From Pithys albifrons albifrons (lineage: Eukaryota; Chordata; Aves; Passeriformes; Thamnophilidae), in NCBI RefSeq assembly GCF_047495875.1, contig NC_092463.1:22185224-22249223 (forward strand): DNA of 64,000 bases, in the 5' to 3' direction. The position numbers were made by a program, and so were the translations under genes. The first letter of the stretch is position 1; the number at the start of each line of letters is the position of its first letter. The notes under the pieces are model-generated. The model had not been told where the DNA came from, did not search any database, and worked only from the letters and a program-made list of their open reading frames with translations. Positions 1 through 12,181 of the stretch are shown one piece after another.

Positions 1-2382
1 ATGCTTTCACATGTGATTTTTTTTTAAACTACAAATATTCCAAAAGACTAGTGAGTAACAACATAGGTTTCTGTCTGACTGTTCATCTGTAGAAAGATGG
101 TATTTGTATGCCCAGCCACTTCTCAAAATCACTGAAGAAGATGTCAAGTTGATCATAATTGAGACACTAGTAAAGTGCAAATTTAACTTAAGAACATTAA
201 AGTAGCATGTTAAAAATGGGAAATTCATGGAATTACTTTTGACACCAGGCATTTTGAACCCTTCAGTCTTTCCTCTGATACTTGTCTGTATTTGGACAAG
301 TATCATTTTAGGATACAGCAGGAATACACATGGATTTTTTATGATTAGAAAATTGTTACACTTCCAAATATTTATATCTTTTGATGAAGGGGATCTTCTT
401 ACATATTACTTGCAATGACTCAGGTATCCCAGTGGAACAAGGTGTAGAGATTAGAGGCACTAAAGTTCAAGGCATGGGTCTTACAGAGAAAACAATAATG
501 TAAGTGATTGAAAGAAATAAGATTTTAAAAGAGAGTTCAGGACAACCTCAAAGATCACAGCAGAAGTAGCCTTAGGGAAAAAAAGCCTCTACTGTCCCAT
601 AGGTCAGCTCCAGTTGAAACTTGGCTTGCCTGACTGCTGGAACTCTGTGATTGCTCATTTGACCCCTACACAGTCACTGCAAGGTTTTGCTGGTTCTCAG
701 ACATCAGACATGTGAAACAAAGAATTAACAAAAACTTACCAATAATAGACTCAACAGAAATTTTCCTTTAGCAGCTCAAGTAGGGGGGAAAAGACAAACA
801 CAGCTTGATGCTGAGCAGCTTTGCACTCAGACCATCAAAAGACCACAAGGGTTGGGAAAGGTAATGCAAAGAAAGCACAGCTCAGGGTAGTGCCCCAGTA
901 TAGAGTCCAGCTCTTTAAGAGATTCTTTGAAATGCTGAAAAAAGACATTTGAGCATTTTGGGACAAATCTAATTCTTTAGTTTTATTTATCTAGAAAGAC
1001 AATTATGGGTGTGTTAAAAGTCATTGAGCACAAAAATGCCTTTAGCATTGATGGGATGCCACATTCCTTGTAGTGACTGCAAGGGTAATAAGGCAGGAGA
1101 ATCAAGATTCTTACCTCAGTGCATAAATTCAAATTCCTCCCATTTGAAAACCCCGCCCCTGCATTTTCAGGAGAAAGTATGGATAAATAAATAATACTGG
1201 ATAATCGCTAATTCTTTCCAGCCAACTCTGGCTTTGGCTCAGTCCTGCTACAAATGGTTTTCACTCAGCCAACTGCGGTCACAACTCCGTCTGCATCCAA
1301 AGATGCCTGGTTCTACTAAGTTTTACATGTCAAGGCACTGCATCTCAGCACAGCTATCAGACTAAGCCCTGGATATTGATTACTCCTTAGCAGAAACTGC
1401 TACAGCCCTGTTTGGCCACAAGCCAATTATATCAGATTCACCAATTCCTTTTTATGCTTGTTTTTTTTCTTTTTCTTTTTGTTTTCAACCATAAATTAGT
1501 CAAGTGCTTGGCAGGCTCAAAGCCCTCCCCAACCCTACTCTCTCCACAACCTCCCCTTTGACTAACATGCCAGAGCACCAAAATGGCTCTTTGTAAATCT
1601 AATTGAAACAAATGCTATTGACCCAGACACATTTGCAAGGAAATCTGGTTGGACCTCAATCAGAGAGCATGTGTTTGACACCAAATTATGCTTAAGTGCT
1701 GCAGCAAGAAAAATGGGAACCGTGCTCTGGCAGATAGAGACACAAAGGGAGGACTTAATTAAAGGACTGAAACATATGCCAGCTAGCCCTGTAAATGAGA
1801 TTCAGAGCTGAAAAGGAGAAGTGCGTGGCTGCCTCTTGCTATAGGAATCTAGCACTAAGGAGATTTCTTGCCCTCCAAGAATGCTTGGGCACAGAGAATG
1901 ATCCTACACTGCTGTGAAAAGGGGCAACAACCAAAGACAGAGGCTAAGGGGAAAGTTAACTACATTGTAGGAGACCTGAAAATGTCATCTTGTCTTGTGA
2001 TTAGGGGGTTTTTAGTCCAAAGATGAAGATGAAGAAAGCACAGTTTGCAACTGCTGCTCCAAGAAATTTTATTCAGAAAAGTCAAAACATTACAAGTGAG
2101 TGTAACACAGCTACTAGCCCTGTTGTCACCCGGATAATAATCAGCCCTATATTACAGAAACAAATTCCAGCAAAAACAATGACAGCAGACAGCCAAATCT
2201 CCTGTACTATAACCTCACACAGCAAAAGAGACAAGGAGGTCCTGAGGGGAAAGGTAAAATGCCTCCTCATCTGACCAGAACCAAAACATGTAACAATCAT
2301 TGCTTGCTACAATTGAACAGAAATAAAAACATTATGTCCTGCAACAACCTGAAGGCCAGAAGCATATAGGACTGTAGCTAGG

Positions 2383-2434
2383 GAAAAAAAAAACCAAACA
2401 ACAAAACCAAAACACCAAAACCAAAACACCAAAA
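2383..2434. repeat. A/C-rich low-complexity tract
   Basis: Runs of A with CC interruptions, including a short tandem AAAACCAAAACACC pattern repeated about twice. Confidence 0.9.
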
Positions 2435-5400
2435 TCCTCCACAAAATCCCTTCTTCATTTCCACTAGAAATGGACTAAGCTCATAATTTTTATTTATCTA
2501 TGCTCATTTGCATGTGATATTTATCAAAATAACCTTGACAATATAAACTCTAGTCTACACATTATTCTATGTGTTGGCACAGTAACAATGGAAAAGACCA
2601 TGATCTCTAACCCTCTTCTAAAACTGCTATGCTCTTCATGTGAAGTCTTCTTCATGCCTTTTATTTTTTATTCTCTTTCTATCATGGCGATACTTCACTG
2701 TTCATTCTAAGTAGATTAACTGAAAGCAGAAAATTGTTTCCAACACCTTTCAGAGCACTCTTGAGACTAGAAAACTAACCTCGGCCTAAAGGGTTAAATA
2801 AACTTCACAAATGCACAACCAAGCCTCCTAGGCTGGCATGCCCCAAAGAACTTTTCAGACATAAATCCTCTGACCAAGCCCTCCCAGAAGTCTGTGCATT
2901 CTCTGCTGCTGTCAGTTGGGTTCCCACTGAAGCAAGGCAGGCGGTCTCACAGATCAGTGGGCAAGTTGTGCCTCAGATGTGTTTGACTGTCACGTTTATA
3001 AACACAACAAGCTATGCCAGCAGCGATAGCAAGGCAGCCAAGGAGGGGGGTACTTGATACAGTTCACAAACTGCAGTGCAAAACATTCATCAGCGTAAAC
3101 ACACCCAGTCCACATTTCTCTAAGTCTGGCTTTCATAGCAGGGACAAACTGCAGCCACTGCTGCTCTCTGTCCTGCCTCTGCCTTCTCCTCAAACCCTGG
3201 TTCCCCCGAGCAGGTTACTATGCTTCTGTCACTGTGACCGACTGGAATATGTGGCTACAGCCAGGAAACATCAACCATTCAGGACAGTTTTAGAAGCATC
3301 TCAGAGAGATGACCTGACTCTTTCATGAGGGGAATTGAGTGCTGAACATTTCTGTGAAAAGAGACAATTACACAAGGTACATCAAATGCCTTAGACCATT
3401 ATATGTCAGGTAAGAGTAAGCAAGAATCCCTACCAAGTAAGAATTCTGGTATCTGAACATAGCAAAGAATGTGGAAAGGAATGAATTTCAGGTAAAGATT
3501 TTTCCACTGTGGCACTAAAGTACCAAGCAGAAGTGTGAAGTTAACTGTTTTGCTCAATGTTGTGAAAATATGCAAACGTCACCAAACTACTCATATAAGC
3601 TCCTATATAAGTTCCTATCGGGCAATGATCTCCATCCACATACCATCTCCTCCTAGCATACTAGTGTATATATGGAGAACTGCTTTTTAAAATAAAATAG
3701 TAAAAAATTTTACTGTGATTTTTTTAATATCAAACAATTTTTTAAAATGAATATTTGGTTGAAATCGGTCATCTCACTAAAATGCTGTTTCTGAGATGAA
3801 ATTAGAATATTTAATAATTCATGAGATGAAGAAAAGTATTCTATATTGAAATTTTAAAATAACTCAGGAAAGTAAAATGCTATGTAACCTATAGTTTGGA
3901 AGTCTAAAAGATGGCTCTGGTCAAGAAATTGCAAAGAACTTTAACCACCCCTGTAGACAGGACTTTCTGTTGCATGCTTGATATAGAATTATACCATCAC
4001 TCCCTTGGCTTGGTGTTATGTTTTAGGTCAGAGCTGATAGGAAGCAGACTGCCACCTACTGCATTGCTCCAGGTCTTGGTCTACCCAGACATCAGCAAAG
4101 AGGAAAACCCAATGGATGGCAACTGGGGACTCTGAGTTATGAAGGGAAAGAAAGTAAAAAGAAAAGAAAAAATAACTGAAAAAGGAAAAGAAAACTATAT
4201 TTGGTACCTTGACAGATACTAACAAGAATAGAAACAATAAAATAGTCCCTGCTGTGAAAAACTCTTCAAGTAGGGGATGATGCATACCATGCAGACCTCA
4301 TGCAGTGTCCTCCTTCAAAGATGTCACAGTCCTTGTCATCTTTGCTACTGTAATATTCCTTCAGGAGAAGAGAGCTTAGCTGACACCCTGCCAGTCATCC
4401 CAATGACTGCTGACAGCCTCAGGGGACATATGAATGGGAAACTGATGCCTGCGTTCAAAGACTGCTGTCAAACCCAGAAAAAAAACATGCTGCAAGGCAG
4501 CATTGCCTAAGCACGTGTAAATACCTACAGGATCCATACATACACACACGTATTTACATATCCTTGGCTGTATCCACAGTGATGAGAGGGAGACAGAGTT
4601 GAGTCTGCACGATTCAAGCAAGCCTGGGGTGGTGTTGTGAGGCACAATGTGAGCTTATCCAGATGACAGCTGCTCTAATCCCTTTGATCTACAGTGACTG
4701 GGTTGCCTCGTTGCTATATTATATAATAATATAAATTAAGATCAGCTACAGTAAACAATAATATAGCATGAAATACAGTCAGTGTTTGTTCAGTGGACAT
4801 TACCGAGACAGACCCAGAAATAGCACAGCACCTGGAGAGAGAAAATACTGCCCTGAGGTTTTGACATGAAATTACTGAGCAGGACCTACCGGATGCTACT
4901 CATCCATTATCCTCAGAATCTGATCTTCTTGCCACAATTTTGGACAAGTTGCACAGCAGCAAAATATAAGCCTGTGCCATTCTCACCTCACCTCAAACCA
5001 GGAAGCTAACCCTTGGAGGTTTGACCCCAGTCAAAACTGCAGTATCAGTTTTCCACTTGAATGAACCCAAATGGCCACTTGACTATATGCCTGCACTTGC
5101 AACTTCCCTGCAGGCAAATGCTAAGGATGCAGCAAAAACATTACCCTGTATTCCCAGTGGCTGTTTGACTAATAGCAGTAAGAAAACTCAAAGGAAGGCA
5201 AATGCAGTATGACATTACAGCAGCTCAGCTTCTGTACAGACAACTTTTTAAAAGTTTGCAGGAAAGGATATCACTTGTTTAAATTCTTGGCAATATGACA
5301 TTACTGAAGCTATTTCTTTACTACATGTCAGTGGCAAAGATGAGGGCTGCAGACTTTGAGGGATGCAATTAGTTGTCACTGCAATATTAAAAGTACTCCT

Positions 5401-5867
5401 ACATTTTTCATTTCATTTAGTCTTCCCTTTTTCTTTAATGAAGAAAAAGAAAAAGTATAAAAGGCCTAAACCCTTTACAACTCAATCCAAAGATTAATGT
5501 TATATAAAGGAATCCACAGTAATATGTGTTTTGCTACTGCCCAGGGCACTATGGAAGCTGACAATCAAACTACCAATTGATAGGCTACCCAGCCTCAACC
5601 CAGCTATGTAGCAAGGTATTTCATACAGTACAGATCTAATCAAATATCCATCACTTGGGCTGTAATTTGGTCAGATTGTGGTTTACCAAATATGAAAATC
5701 AGTCCACCTCCTGCAGCAAAATATAAAAAACCATTCAGTTTTAAAAAGGTGACAACAGTCAACTCCATCAGATATAAGGTTTCCCTCATACTCTATTGTA
5801 CCACCTGGTTACCCAGGACTTGATTGCCTACAAGAATAATTCACTTTATCCTGTTCCCAAAGCAAAC

Positions 5868-5994
5868 TACAAAAAACCAAACAAACAAAAAAAAACCAAA
5901 ACAAACAAACAAACAAAAAAAAAAACAAAAAAAAAACCACAAAAAAACACACCACAAAAAAAAAAAAAAAACAACAAAAAAAAAACAACCAGGA
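5868..5994. repeat. A/C-rich low-complexity tract
   Basis: About 127 bp with only A and C, starting CAAA-repeat-like and passing into long A runs broken by AC. It produces lysine-rich (plus) and phenylalanine-rich (minus) artefact frames. Confidence 0.92.
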
Positions 5995-6549
5995 CATGAG
6001 TGATGGAGGCCCTATGATTCACAGGCAAGCACCTTTGGTTCAGTCCAGAATCAAGGAAAGTAAGGGGAAAAAAACCCAACAACCAACATTAAAAGTTATG
6101 TATTTTCAGCATGCCACCACACTAATGGCTCTAAAAAATGAGAAAGTGTTTTTCAAAGAGTATGTGAAACAGCCACGTTCCACAGCACTGACTGTGAGCC
6201 ATTTCCCAGATCATGACAAGGAATTCTCTATACCAGAAGAAATCAGACTCCTCCTATCAGGCTGCCCAAGTAAAACAGCATTTGTTTATCAAAAGTTAGA
6301 CACATAAGAAAGGAAGTCTTACTAAAGAGAATGAAATCAGAAATTTCACATTAAAGTTGCTTTTGGCTGAACAATGCATATGACATGCTTGCTCTGGCTC
6401 AGTAAAGCCTTGACACTCCACACCATCATTTGGGCCCATACTTTCAGTTTCTGGTAGAAGACAAATCCTGAGAAACATGCTGAGATGGCTAATAACAGCA
6501 AAACAGCACTCACTTTTATGGAAGCACCTGTTTAGAGGAGACCTGCTGA

Positions 6550-7170
6550 CTACATTTTTTTGATGCAGCCCAAGATACAGTTGGCTTTCTGGGCTGCAAG
6601 CATGCATTGCTGGGTGATGTTGAGTTTGTCATCCACCAACACACCAGTGTCCTTATTCTTAGGGCTGCTCTCAATCCATTCTCTGCCCAGCCTATATTTG
6701 TGCTCAGGACATCAAACCAGGAACAGGACCCTGCACTTGGCCTTATTGAACTTCATGAGGTCCACACAGATTCATCTCTCAAGCCTTTCTAGGTACCTGT
6801 GGATGGCATCCTTTCCTTCCAGTGTGTCATCAGCACCACACAGCTCACTGTCATTTGCAAACCAGCTGAAGTTGCACTGTCCATGGTGCCAACACAGATG
6901 TTCAACAAGCCTGCTCCCACTACCAGCCCTTGAGGAATGCCACTTGTCACTGGCCACCACTTGGACATGGAGCTGTTGACAACTCTTTGAGTGCTACCAT
7001 TCAGCCAAGTCCTTATTCACCAAATGGTCCACCCATCAAATCCATGTCTTTCCAGTTTAGAGGCAGGGGCACAATTGGGCTTTGCACAAGTCCATATAGA
7101 TATCATCAGTGGCTCTTCCCTCATCCAACACTGTAACCCTGTCATAGAAGGCCACTAAATTTGTCAGGGG
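6550..7170 (-). mobile_element. CR1 LINE fragment, ORF2 reverse-transcriptase region
   Basis: The plus strand is the reverse complement of the CR1 reverse-transcriptase region. Recognisable blocks include TTGGCTTTCTGGGCTGCAAG, CTTGGCCTTATTGAACTTC, CTTGAGGAATGCCACTTGTC and GAAGGCCACTAAATTTGTCA. On the minus strand, broken frames give a LINE RT catalytic region in which the expected FADD box reads FAND, followed by LCGADDTLEGKDA. Frames are interrupted, so this is a dead 5'-truncated copy. It gives rise to the unrelated-looking plus-strand open frames between 6560 and 7136. Ends are approximate. CR1 is the dominant LINE of birds and reptiles. Confidence 0.9.
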
Positions 7171-7740
7171 CACAACAAGCATAAATATTCACCAGAAGAG
7201 CATATGGAATCTACATCTTCTGGCTTCTGAGGCTCCCTAATAAATGTCTGGTACACCTCCATAAGAGCTGTCAGAACTGTAGACAAGCCCAAAGCATGTT
7301 ACAGACACTCTCAGGCTAAGTGGCTTTCCAGCAGTTTGCAGTAAGTTTCCAATACAGCTGTTTACTTTAGAGGAGGCTCTGTATGGCAAAGCAGTTCCTG
7401 AATCAAACTGGAGAAAAGACAGTTACAGAATTCCAGAAAAGCCTGTGTAAATGACAAAGCTACAATTTATCTTGTTCAGGGACCAAGAAACTAAAAAACA
7501 CAGTCTCCTCACTATTTTTCTTAGAGGAATTGCTCAGCATCCCAGAAAGGATCATGACAATGCAGGCTAAATCATAGCTAGGGCTGGAAGTGAAACACTG
7601 CAAAGCAGATGTAAAGGGAATGTAAACAAAATGAGGAGACCTTGCTGCTTACCCAGGATACAGATGCTTAGGCATCTGACCTAATAAACCACCAAGAACA
7701 ATATACAGCACCTCTCTAAGGAAAATTAAACCAGAGATAC

Positions 7741-8032
7741 ATGGGGGGGTTGGCTTCTTTTTCCAGGCAACTATCTAAAGAGCAAGAGGAAATGGCCTTA
7801 AGCTGCACCAGGGATGATTCAGGCTGGACATCAGGAAGAATTTCTTCACAGAAAGGGGGATGAGGCATTGGAATGGGCTTCCCTGGGAGGTGGTGGAGTC
7901 ACCATTCCTGGAAGTACTCAAGAAACAACTGGACATGGCACTTAGTGCTATGGTTTAGTTGACATGGTGGTGTTCAGTCAAAGGTTGGATTCTAGGATTT
8001 TGGAGGTCTTTTCCAGCATTAATGATTCTAAC
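7741..8032 (+). mobile_element. CR1 LINE 3' end fragment
   Basis: Contains the conserved CR1 3' region: GAGGAAATGGCCTTAAGCTG, TTCAGGCTGGACATCAGGAA, AATTTCTTCACAGAAAGGGG, TGGGAGGTGGTGGAGTCACC, GACATGG, then GGAGGTCTTTTCCAGC, ending in AATGATTCTA, the usual CR1 terminal octamer-type tail rather than poly(A). The orientation is opposite to the CR1 piece at 6550-7170, so these are two separate insertions or an inversion. The start is set where similarity to remembered CR1 sequence begins. Confidence 0.9.
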
Positions 8033-9037
8033 TATAGATGCACATTATTCAACAGAGCCCAGCCCCATGCTGCTTTGAGAGCAGGCACTCTTCCCTTCAG
8101 CTCTGAGGAGACTTACCTTCACTCTCCATCTCAAAAATGTAGATGAGATTACAGCCAACAGCAAAAAGCTGATGCCTCTCCACAAAGCGTACTCAGTATT
8201 CTGCAGAGCTCTCTCATCAAAGAGTTGACCCTGACCAACACTGCACAGAGGGGATCTCTGACTGCATGATCTAGCTATGCCACCAGAAAGAGGTATTACT
8301 GTCATACCCATTTACCTTTACTCGCTCCTGGCAGCACTGGTAGGCTGTCAGCAGGAAGAAATGAGCTAATGTTCACCAGCAGACCCTTGCCCGCTGCTGC
8401 TCTCTGGACATGACAAGCCCTGTCATTTCTCATATGTGAAAAATCAGAGTAATAATGCCTCTCCCCTCCAGGATGATATAATGCTGCCTGCAAAGATAAA
8501 AAAGAACAGCAGCATCTCTGGTGTTCAGTACAGCATGCAGTACACAGATATCAAGAAAAACAACAAATAATAGAACAAAACAGGTTTTTTTAAATGCTAT
8601 CTTTGACCAAAGGATTTCATACATGAAAATGGACTCACACTGCTACTGAACAAAAATCCATTGAAGCTGGTTCCTCTCTTTTGGTCCTTTCAATAGCTCT
8701 GCCTGTACAAGTCAGAACACCCGCCGTGAGCATCTCCTTGTTTTCAACAACTATGAACCTAGTACAGGTAGCTGGTGCTCACACTGTCTGTAACACAAAC
8801 TTTTCCCTACTGCTAGAGTTGCATGGGCAATAGCCAAATAATGCTACTGTCACTAAGGCTGGCATTAACCCATTCCACCAGCTCCAGAAAAGAGAAAGCA
8901 ATGTGGAAGGCTGAGACTCCCAAATCCTCCTGTCAACATATCAACTTTTCCTCCTCCTTGTCAACAGGGCTTTTCCATGTGAAAAACCAAATTAATGCCC
9001 TCTCATGGTTCAAATTCTCTCAAAGACTTTACCATGC

Positions 9038-9618
9038 TGTAGTGGTTTCAGCTAGGCCTCAAATTGTCAGGCTCAGAGAAGCTATGTGGATTGGGAGACA
9101 GCTCTCACCTGACTGGGTAACCAAGGAAGTATATCATACCAGATGATGCAAACTTAAGATATGGGGCAGCAGTGGGAGGTGTCAGTTCAGTTCCACCATG
9201 GCTGGAGTACAGAGAAGACTGCTGCAGTTGTTCTCTTCTGTTAGGCCCTGCTCCTGCTACATCATATTTTGTTTTAGTTTCAGGGAAGTAGACATATACT
9301 CTTTCTGCTTCTTGCTATGTGTCTCTTAGAATACTTACAGATCTAGTGTAATAGACTTTGCTTTGTATTAACTGGGGAGTGGGAAGTTATTACCTGTTAT
9401 AAATATATATATATAACTTGTGTAAGTATGTGTTATATTGTAGTTTTCTCTTAATTTTTCTTTTTTGTATAAATACATATAGTTAGTTTCAGCATCAACC
9501 TGGTTTGGTTTTTTTTTTCCTCTCTCCCTCTCCTTTTTTCCCTTGGCTGGTTGCAGGGGGAGGAACCCTTTTCACTCTGTCCTGGACAGTTGGCATTTGG
9601 CCAGCTCAACCCAAGACA
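9038..9618 (+). mobile_element. Solo endogenous-retrovirus LTR (581 bp)
   Basis: The element starts TGTAGTGGTTTCAGC and ends CAACCCAAGACA. Flanking 5-bp sequences are CATGC (9033-9037) and CACGC (9619-9623), a target duplication with one transition that fits CpG decay. The 3' part has a TATA-like GTATAAATAC followed by a pyrimidine-rich block (CCTCTCTCCCTCTCC) and then TTGGCATTTGGCC. The same arrangement occurs in the LTR at 22238-22856, but the 5' parts differ. There is no internal retroviral sequence beside it, so it is a solo LTR. It lies antisense to the neurexin gene. Confidence 0.8.
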
Positions 9619-10269
9619 CACGCCAACATCTAAAAAGGAGCCAGACACTGGGAGGACAGGCTATACTTCTACCCGGAGAACAAAGCCACTGAGGACAATC
9701 TCTTACAACATGTGTGCTGATCCCCATCCATCAAGTAACTCCAGCCTCAACACACTAAGAATCCTATGAATATCAATGAATACCACCTCTTTGCAAGTTT
9801 ATCAACAGTATCACACAAATAATAACTGTGTTGAAGTAACTACAAAGAGAAGTCCATCAGCTGTTGCTCTAAGATGCAGAGAGCACTTAGCCAAAATTAT
9901 CTTAAGTGTTTATGGACTACTTCTTGCCACTGCTGGATATGGAGAATCTTGTTCCTTGATAATTCACTTGCTACACTCCAAAGCGCAGGTCATTTCTAAC
10001 AGTCCTCAAATGAGGTTCTGTGATGTATGGAATAAATTCTGAAAAACCTATGAATGGCTCTGACACATGCAAGAAAACAATGGCAGGAAGTGAGCTTCAA
10101 CTGCCCTTGAAATACATGTATGTATGTGTATACATATGTACAGGGAAAGAAAAGATATAGGCACACCAATTTAAAAAAATAAGCTATCTAGGAAGTCTGT
10201 TTAATATCCCAACACAAATAATGATAGTTTATCAAAGAAGAACTCAATTCCTGTCTTTATCTGGAATCC

Positions 10270-10320
10270 ACACCAGAGGGAAAAAAAACACAATACCAAA
10301 AAACCCAAACCCTAACAAAA
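10270..10320. repeat. A/C-rich low-complexity tract
   Basis: Short A-run and CCAAA sequence with only a few T or G interruptions, of the same type as the tracts at 2383 and 20027. Confidence 0.7.
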
Positions 10321-10683
10321 TCTTTGGCAGACTGAACATGAAGGAAATTTTTTTCTCACCGTGTACCACAGCATGCAAAGACAAGGCACGTAAAAATTCG
10401 CTTGTGCTATCACTTCTTCCTCTGCTATACTTCTGTTCAAATACATTGGACACAAATTATCACATTCAAGGACGCAATTTAATTTTACTCGTTTGAGAAT
10501 TAGTACCATCACTAGCTATATGAAAGAATTCATAAACCCTGAAGTCCAGAAGTTTGTCTTCAGCTGGCTTTTTTAAGCTGGCAACTGCACACACACACAA
10601 AAAAAAAGACAGACAGCTTAAACTAACAGGAAAAAGATCAGGACAGAAAGACTAGTCCACAGAGACCGCTCATCAGGCAGACA

Positions 10684-10762
10684 TCAGCAAAAAGAAGAAA
10701 GAGGAAGAGGGACAGGAAAAAAAAAACAAGAAGGGAGACAGGGGAAAGAAAGAAGGGAAGTG
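10684..10762. repeat. Polypurine tract
   Basis: About 79 bp nearly all A and G on the plus strand (GAAGAAAGAGGAAGAGGGAC type sequence), with rare C. Such a tract can in principle form triplex DNA. Confidence 0.8.
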
Positions 10763-12153
10763 CATTTTTATGACAATACTACAAACCCTTTCATTGCTCT
10801 AATTACACTTAAAGGAAAGAAAAACAAACTCGTCTCCTGGCATCAAGTGCATGAATAATTAACTGGAAAGGAAGGAGGGCAGCAAAGCTGCAAGGAACCC
10901 AAACAATCTTAAGTTATGGGCAGGTTCTCTAGAAAGCAGAAAAGCATGTAATTTCTGGTGTGTTGTGGTATTTTTTTCCATTTTCCTCCCTTTTTGTATC
11001 TCAAGTGAGTTGAGATGACTTTTATTCTACTCTTCCCCCACCATTCTCAGCCTGTGCTAAGCTACCCCACCTTAGCACTTTGAATGTAAGCTGTCTTATT
11101 CAATAGACTGTTTGGATGAGAGTAAGAGAACTGACAGGAGTTTTTTCGTTTTAGTTTTTTTGAAAGAACAATCATTCAATAGTAGTCGCTCCAGTGTACA
11201 GCGATATCTGAGACTTCAGTAGCCACTAAAAACATACTTGGGCTCTTTAAATGCAGCCCCCTCTCCCAGCTCTTCCAAACAGAAAGGGCTTGGGCCCCAG
11301 TATCCTAACCCACCTTCAACATTCATAATGATTTAGAAAAATAGGTATCATGATGCATTAAAGAAAAATAAGGAATTCTTTTTGTTTTCTCCCTAAATTG
11401 CCCTTTTATTTTGAAAAAGTAATCCTCAGGAATTTTTCATAGAATATAAAGTGGAGCCAAAGTGTTAGGCTTTGGAATTGATTGTAAAAATATAAACTCA
11501 CCAATCACATAGGAAACAGTACAAAATGGTTTGATCTTGTACAGTAGCATACACAGTAACCAGGTGACTCAGTGTGCCATCTTTGGAATTAAAGGAAACA
11601 AATTAGCCAAAGATGATCAAGTAAATTTCTTATATAAAGCTTTTATGTTCAGCATAAACAAAAATTAAACAAATATTTCTGGAAATACTAGCAGAATGCT
11701 ATAAAGGAACTAGAGGGAATAAGGGGTGGATAAACTCATTAAATTATTAATGACTACAGAGAGAACCTCAGATGATGAAGTATTAATCATCATTTCATCT
11801 ACTTTGCTGAAACATCAAAAAAAAATAATCAATTCCAACAGAAAGGAAATAATAAACCCTAGCAAAGGTCGTGTCTTTCCATCCTGATGCAATATCTTGG
11901 CTGATTCATAGGACTGAAAACATTTGTTTCCAATTAATCAAGGGATCAAAAAGAAATCTTGATTGTACCTTCTGGCATGTCAGAACAATGCTGCTGTCAG
12001 TCTCTTCATGTCTGCAGTGGGCTAAGAGCTAAATAAAGCTTTTTGCAAATTATGGATATTTACTGTAGTAAACAAACATAGTAATTACACAGTAGGCAAG
12101 AAGCAGAAAAAGAACAAGGAGAAGAAAAAGAAATATTGAGAAAGAGAGGTCCT

Positions 12154-12181
12154 TATATCTATCTATTTATTTATTTATTTA
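12154..12181. repeat. Microsatellite, ATCT then ATTT
   Basis: Two to three ATCT-type units pass into four ATTT units, right after a purine-rich stretch (about 12097-12150). Confidence 0.85.

Noticed and set aside
3600..3617. Short direct repeat of TCCTATA-type sequence
   Set aside because: Only two imperfect short copies; expected by chance in AT-rich DNA.
6560..7136. Plus-strand open frames up to 139 codons
   Set aside because: They are antisense shadows of the CR1 reverse-transcriptase fragment, whose true coding strand is minus.
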